A DNA stretch of 5,687 bases, taken from contig JAOAPJ010000132.1 in the NCBI GenBank assembly GCA_025462805.1, positions 1-5,687 of the forward strand, given 5' to 3'. The notes beneath the pieces are model-generated. The model saw nothing but the letters and a program-made list of their open reading frames with translations. It ran no database searches and was not told the origin of the DNA. This DNA comes from Acidobacteriaceae bacterium. Its GTDB lineage: Bacteria; Acidobacteriota; Terriglobia; Terriglobales; Acidobacteriaceae. Of this stretch, positions 5,158 to 5,687 are shown piece by piece. The position numbers were made by a program, and so were the translations under genes. Position 1 is the stretch's first letter; each line of letters opens with the position of its first letter.

Positions 5158-5190
5158 AAGAGCGAGACAGGTCCAGGGAGAACAACAGAT

Positions 5191-5568
5191 ATGGCAACCA
5201 TCGCGCAGCCTTTGACAGAGCAGACGAACCCGCCGAAGCAGGCGCCGCTTACGCTGACCGACGGCGCGATCACGAAGGTGCGGGAGATCATGGCGACGCA
5301 GGATCCGCTACCGGCAGGTCTTCGGATTGGTGTCGTCGGGGGCGGGTGCTCGGGTTTTCAGTACTCCATGTCCTTCGAGAACCAGGCCGGCATGATGGAT
5401 AAGGTCTTCCACTTCGATGACATGAAGGTGTTTGTGGACGCCACCTCGCTGATGTACCTGAACGGCTGCGTGGTGGATTACGTCGAAACACTCGAGGCGG
5501 CTGGCTTCAAGTTTGAGAACCCAAACGTGAAGAGCACCTGCGGCTGCGGGTCCTCCTTCAGCGCTTAA
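5191..5568 (+). CDS. erpA: A-type iron-sulfur cluster carrier protein (ErpA/IscA/SufA family)
   Basis: This 125-residue cytoplasmic HesB/IscA-fold protein receives [2Fe-2S] or [4Fe-4S] clusters from a scaffold and passes them to apo-enzymes. The three cluster-binding cysteines of the family are present: Cys53 in GGGCSGFQY, and Cys117 and Cys119 in STCGCGSSF near the C-terminus. The core domain begins at about residue 19 (PLTLTDGAITKVREIM). The first 18 residues form a Pro/Gln-rich extension that varies in the family. A fourth cysteine, Cys93 (LNGCVVDY), sits where many relatives have a non-cysteine residue. The ATG at 5191 follows AGGGAG by ten bases. No isc or suf genes are adjacent, and the gene is monocistronic between its own promoter and a strong terminator, which resembles the stand-alone setting of erpA. 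Assignment to ErpA rather than IscA or SufA is tentative; the family is certain. Confidence 0.93.
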   Translation: MATIAQPLTEQTNPPKQAPLTLTDGAITKVREIMATQDPLPAGLRIGVVGGGCSGFQYSMSFENQAGMMDKVFHFDDMKVFVDATSLMYLNGCVVDYVETLEAAGFKFENPNVKSTCGCGSSFSA

Positions 5569-5589
5569 CGCGCATCTCCCAACGAGACA

Positions 5590-5617
5590 AGCCCCTGGCC
5601 GACGGCCGGGGGCTTTC
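5590..5617 (+). terminator. Intrinsic terminator after the iron-sulfur carrier gene
   Basis: AGCCCCTGGCC (5590-5600) pairs with GGCCGGGGGCT (5604-5614) over 11 base pairs, including one U-G wobble, around a GAC triloop. The stem is very GC-rich and is followed by TTTCT, a short U-tract. It starts 21 bases after the stop codon. This is the strongest terminator in the window and cleanly ends the carrier transcript before the next gene. Confidence 0.88.
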
Positions 5618-5655
5618 TGCTGTAAGCTGCTCTTTCAACAAGGATTGGGTCCCTG

Positions 5656-5687
5656 ATGAAAGCACTCCTGCTCTCTGCGTACAAGCA
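5656..5687 (+). CDS. Start of a gene, possibly a zinc-type medium-chain alcohol dehydrogenase
   Basis: An ATG at 5656 opens a frame that begins MKALLLSAYK and leaves the window after ten full codons. AAGGA (5640-5644) lies 11 bases upstream, a plausible though slightly distant ribosome site, and the terminator just before it leaves this as a new transcription unit. The N-terminal pattern M-K-A-L-L-L-x-x-Y-K is common in zinc-dependent medium-chain dehydrogenases, but ten residues are too few to name a product with confidence. Confidence 0.4.
   Translation, partial: MKALLLSAYK

Overview
The window is bacterial chromosomal DNA, moderately GC-rich by eye (not computed). It has short intergenic gaps, clear AGGAGG-type ribosome binding sites and no phage, transposon, CRISPR, tRNA or rRNA signal. 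The gene content and protein flavour suggest an aerobic Gram-negative heterotroph, possibly an acidobacterium (Terriglobia). These signs are an HPD/PhhA tyrosine module, an orphan PhoU, a periplasmic YceI protein, an HhH lipoprotein and an ErpA-like carrier. The taxonomic placement is an inference from general resemblance only.

Positions 1-1670, mostly minus strand, hold aromatic amino acid catabolism. 4-Hydroxyphenylpyruvate dioxygenase (hpd, 1462-338) is followed on the same strand by the 5' part of a flavin reductase-like gene that runs off the left edge. Divergent from hpd across a 208-bp gap, a monomeric bacterial phenylalanine 4-monooxygenase (phhA, 1671-2420) runs rightward. PhhA makes tyrosine from phenylalanine, and HPD turns the transaminated product 4-hydroxyphenylpyruvate into homogentisate. 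The two genes therefore bracket the transaminase step, which is not in the window.

Positions 2421-4007, plus strand, hold phoU with a TTG start and no pst genes beside it, then an exported YceI-family protein. A nearly perfect 18-bp tandem duplication lies just upstream of the YceI gene.

Positions 4004-5047: the YceI gene converges on a small two-helix membrane protein gene (4288-4004, minus), and the two stop codons interlock in one palindrome. The small gene's Shine-Dalgarno is predicted to be buried in a long imperfect hairpin. A hairpin-dense gap of about 300 bp separates it from a divergent lipoprotein gene whose mature part ends in a ComEA-like helix-hairpin-helix domain.

Positions 5048-5687: a recognisable sigma-70-type promoter drives an A-type iron-sulfur carrier gene (erpA/iscA family). 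It is closed by a strong intrinsic terminator, and a new plus-strand gene starts at the right edge.

I do not see a clearly new multi-gene system. The items most worth checking are the SD-sequestering hairpin with its small Cys/His membrane protein, the HhH lipoprotein, and the 18-bp tandem repeat.
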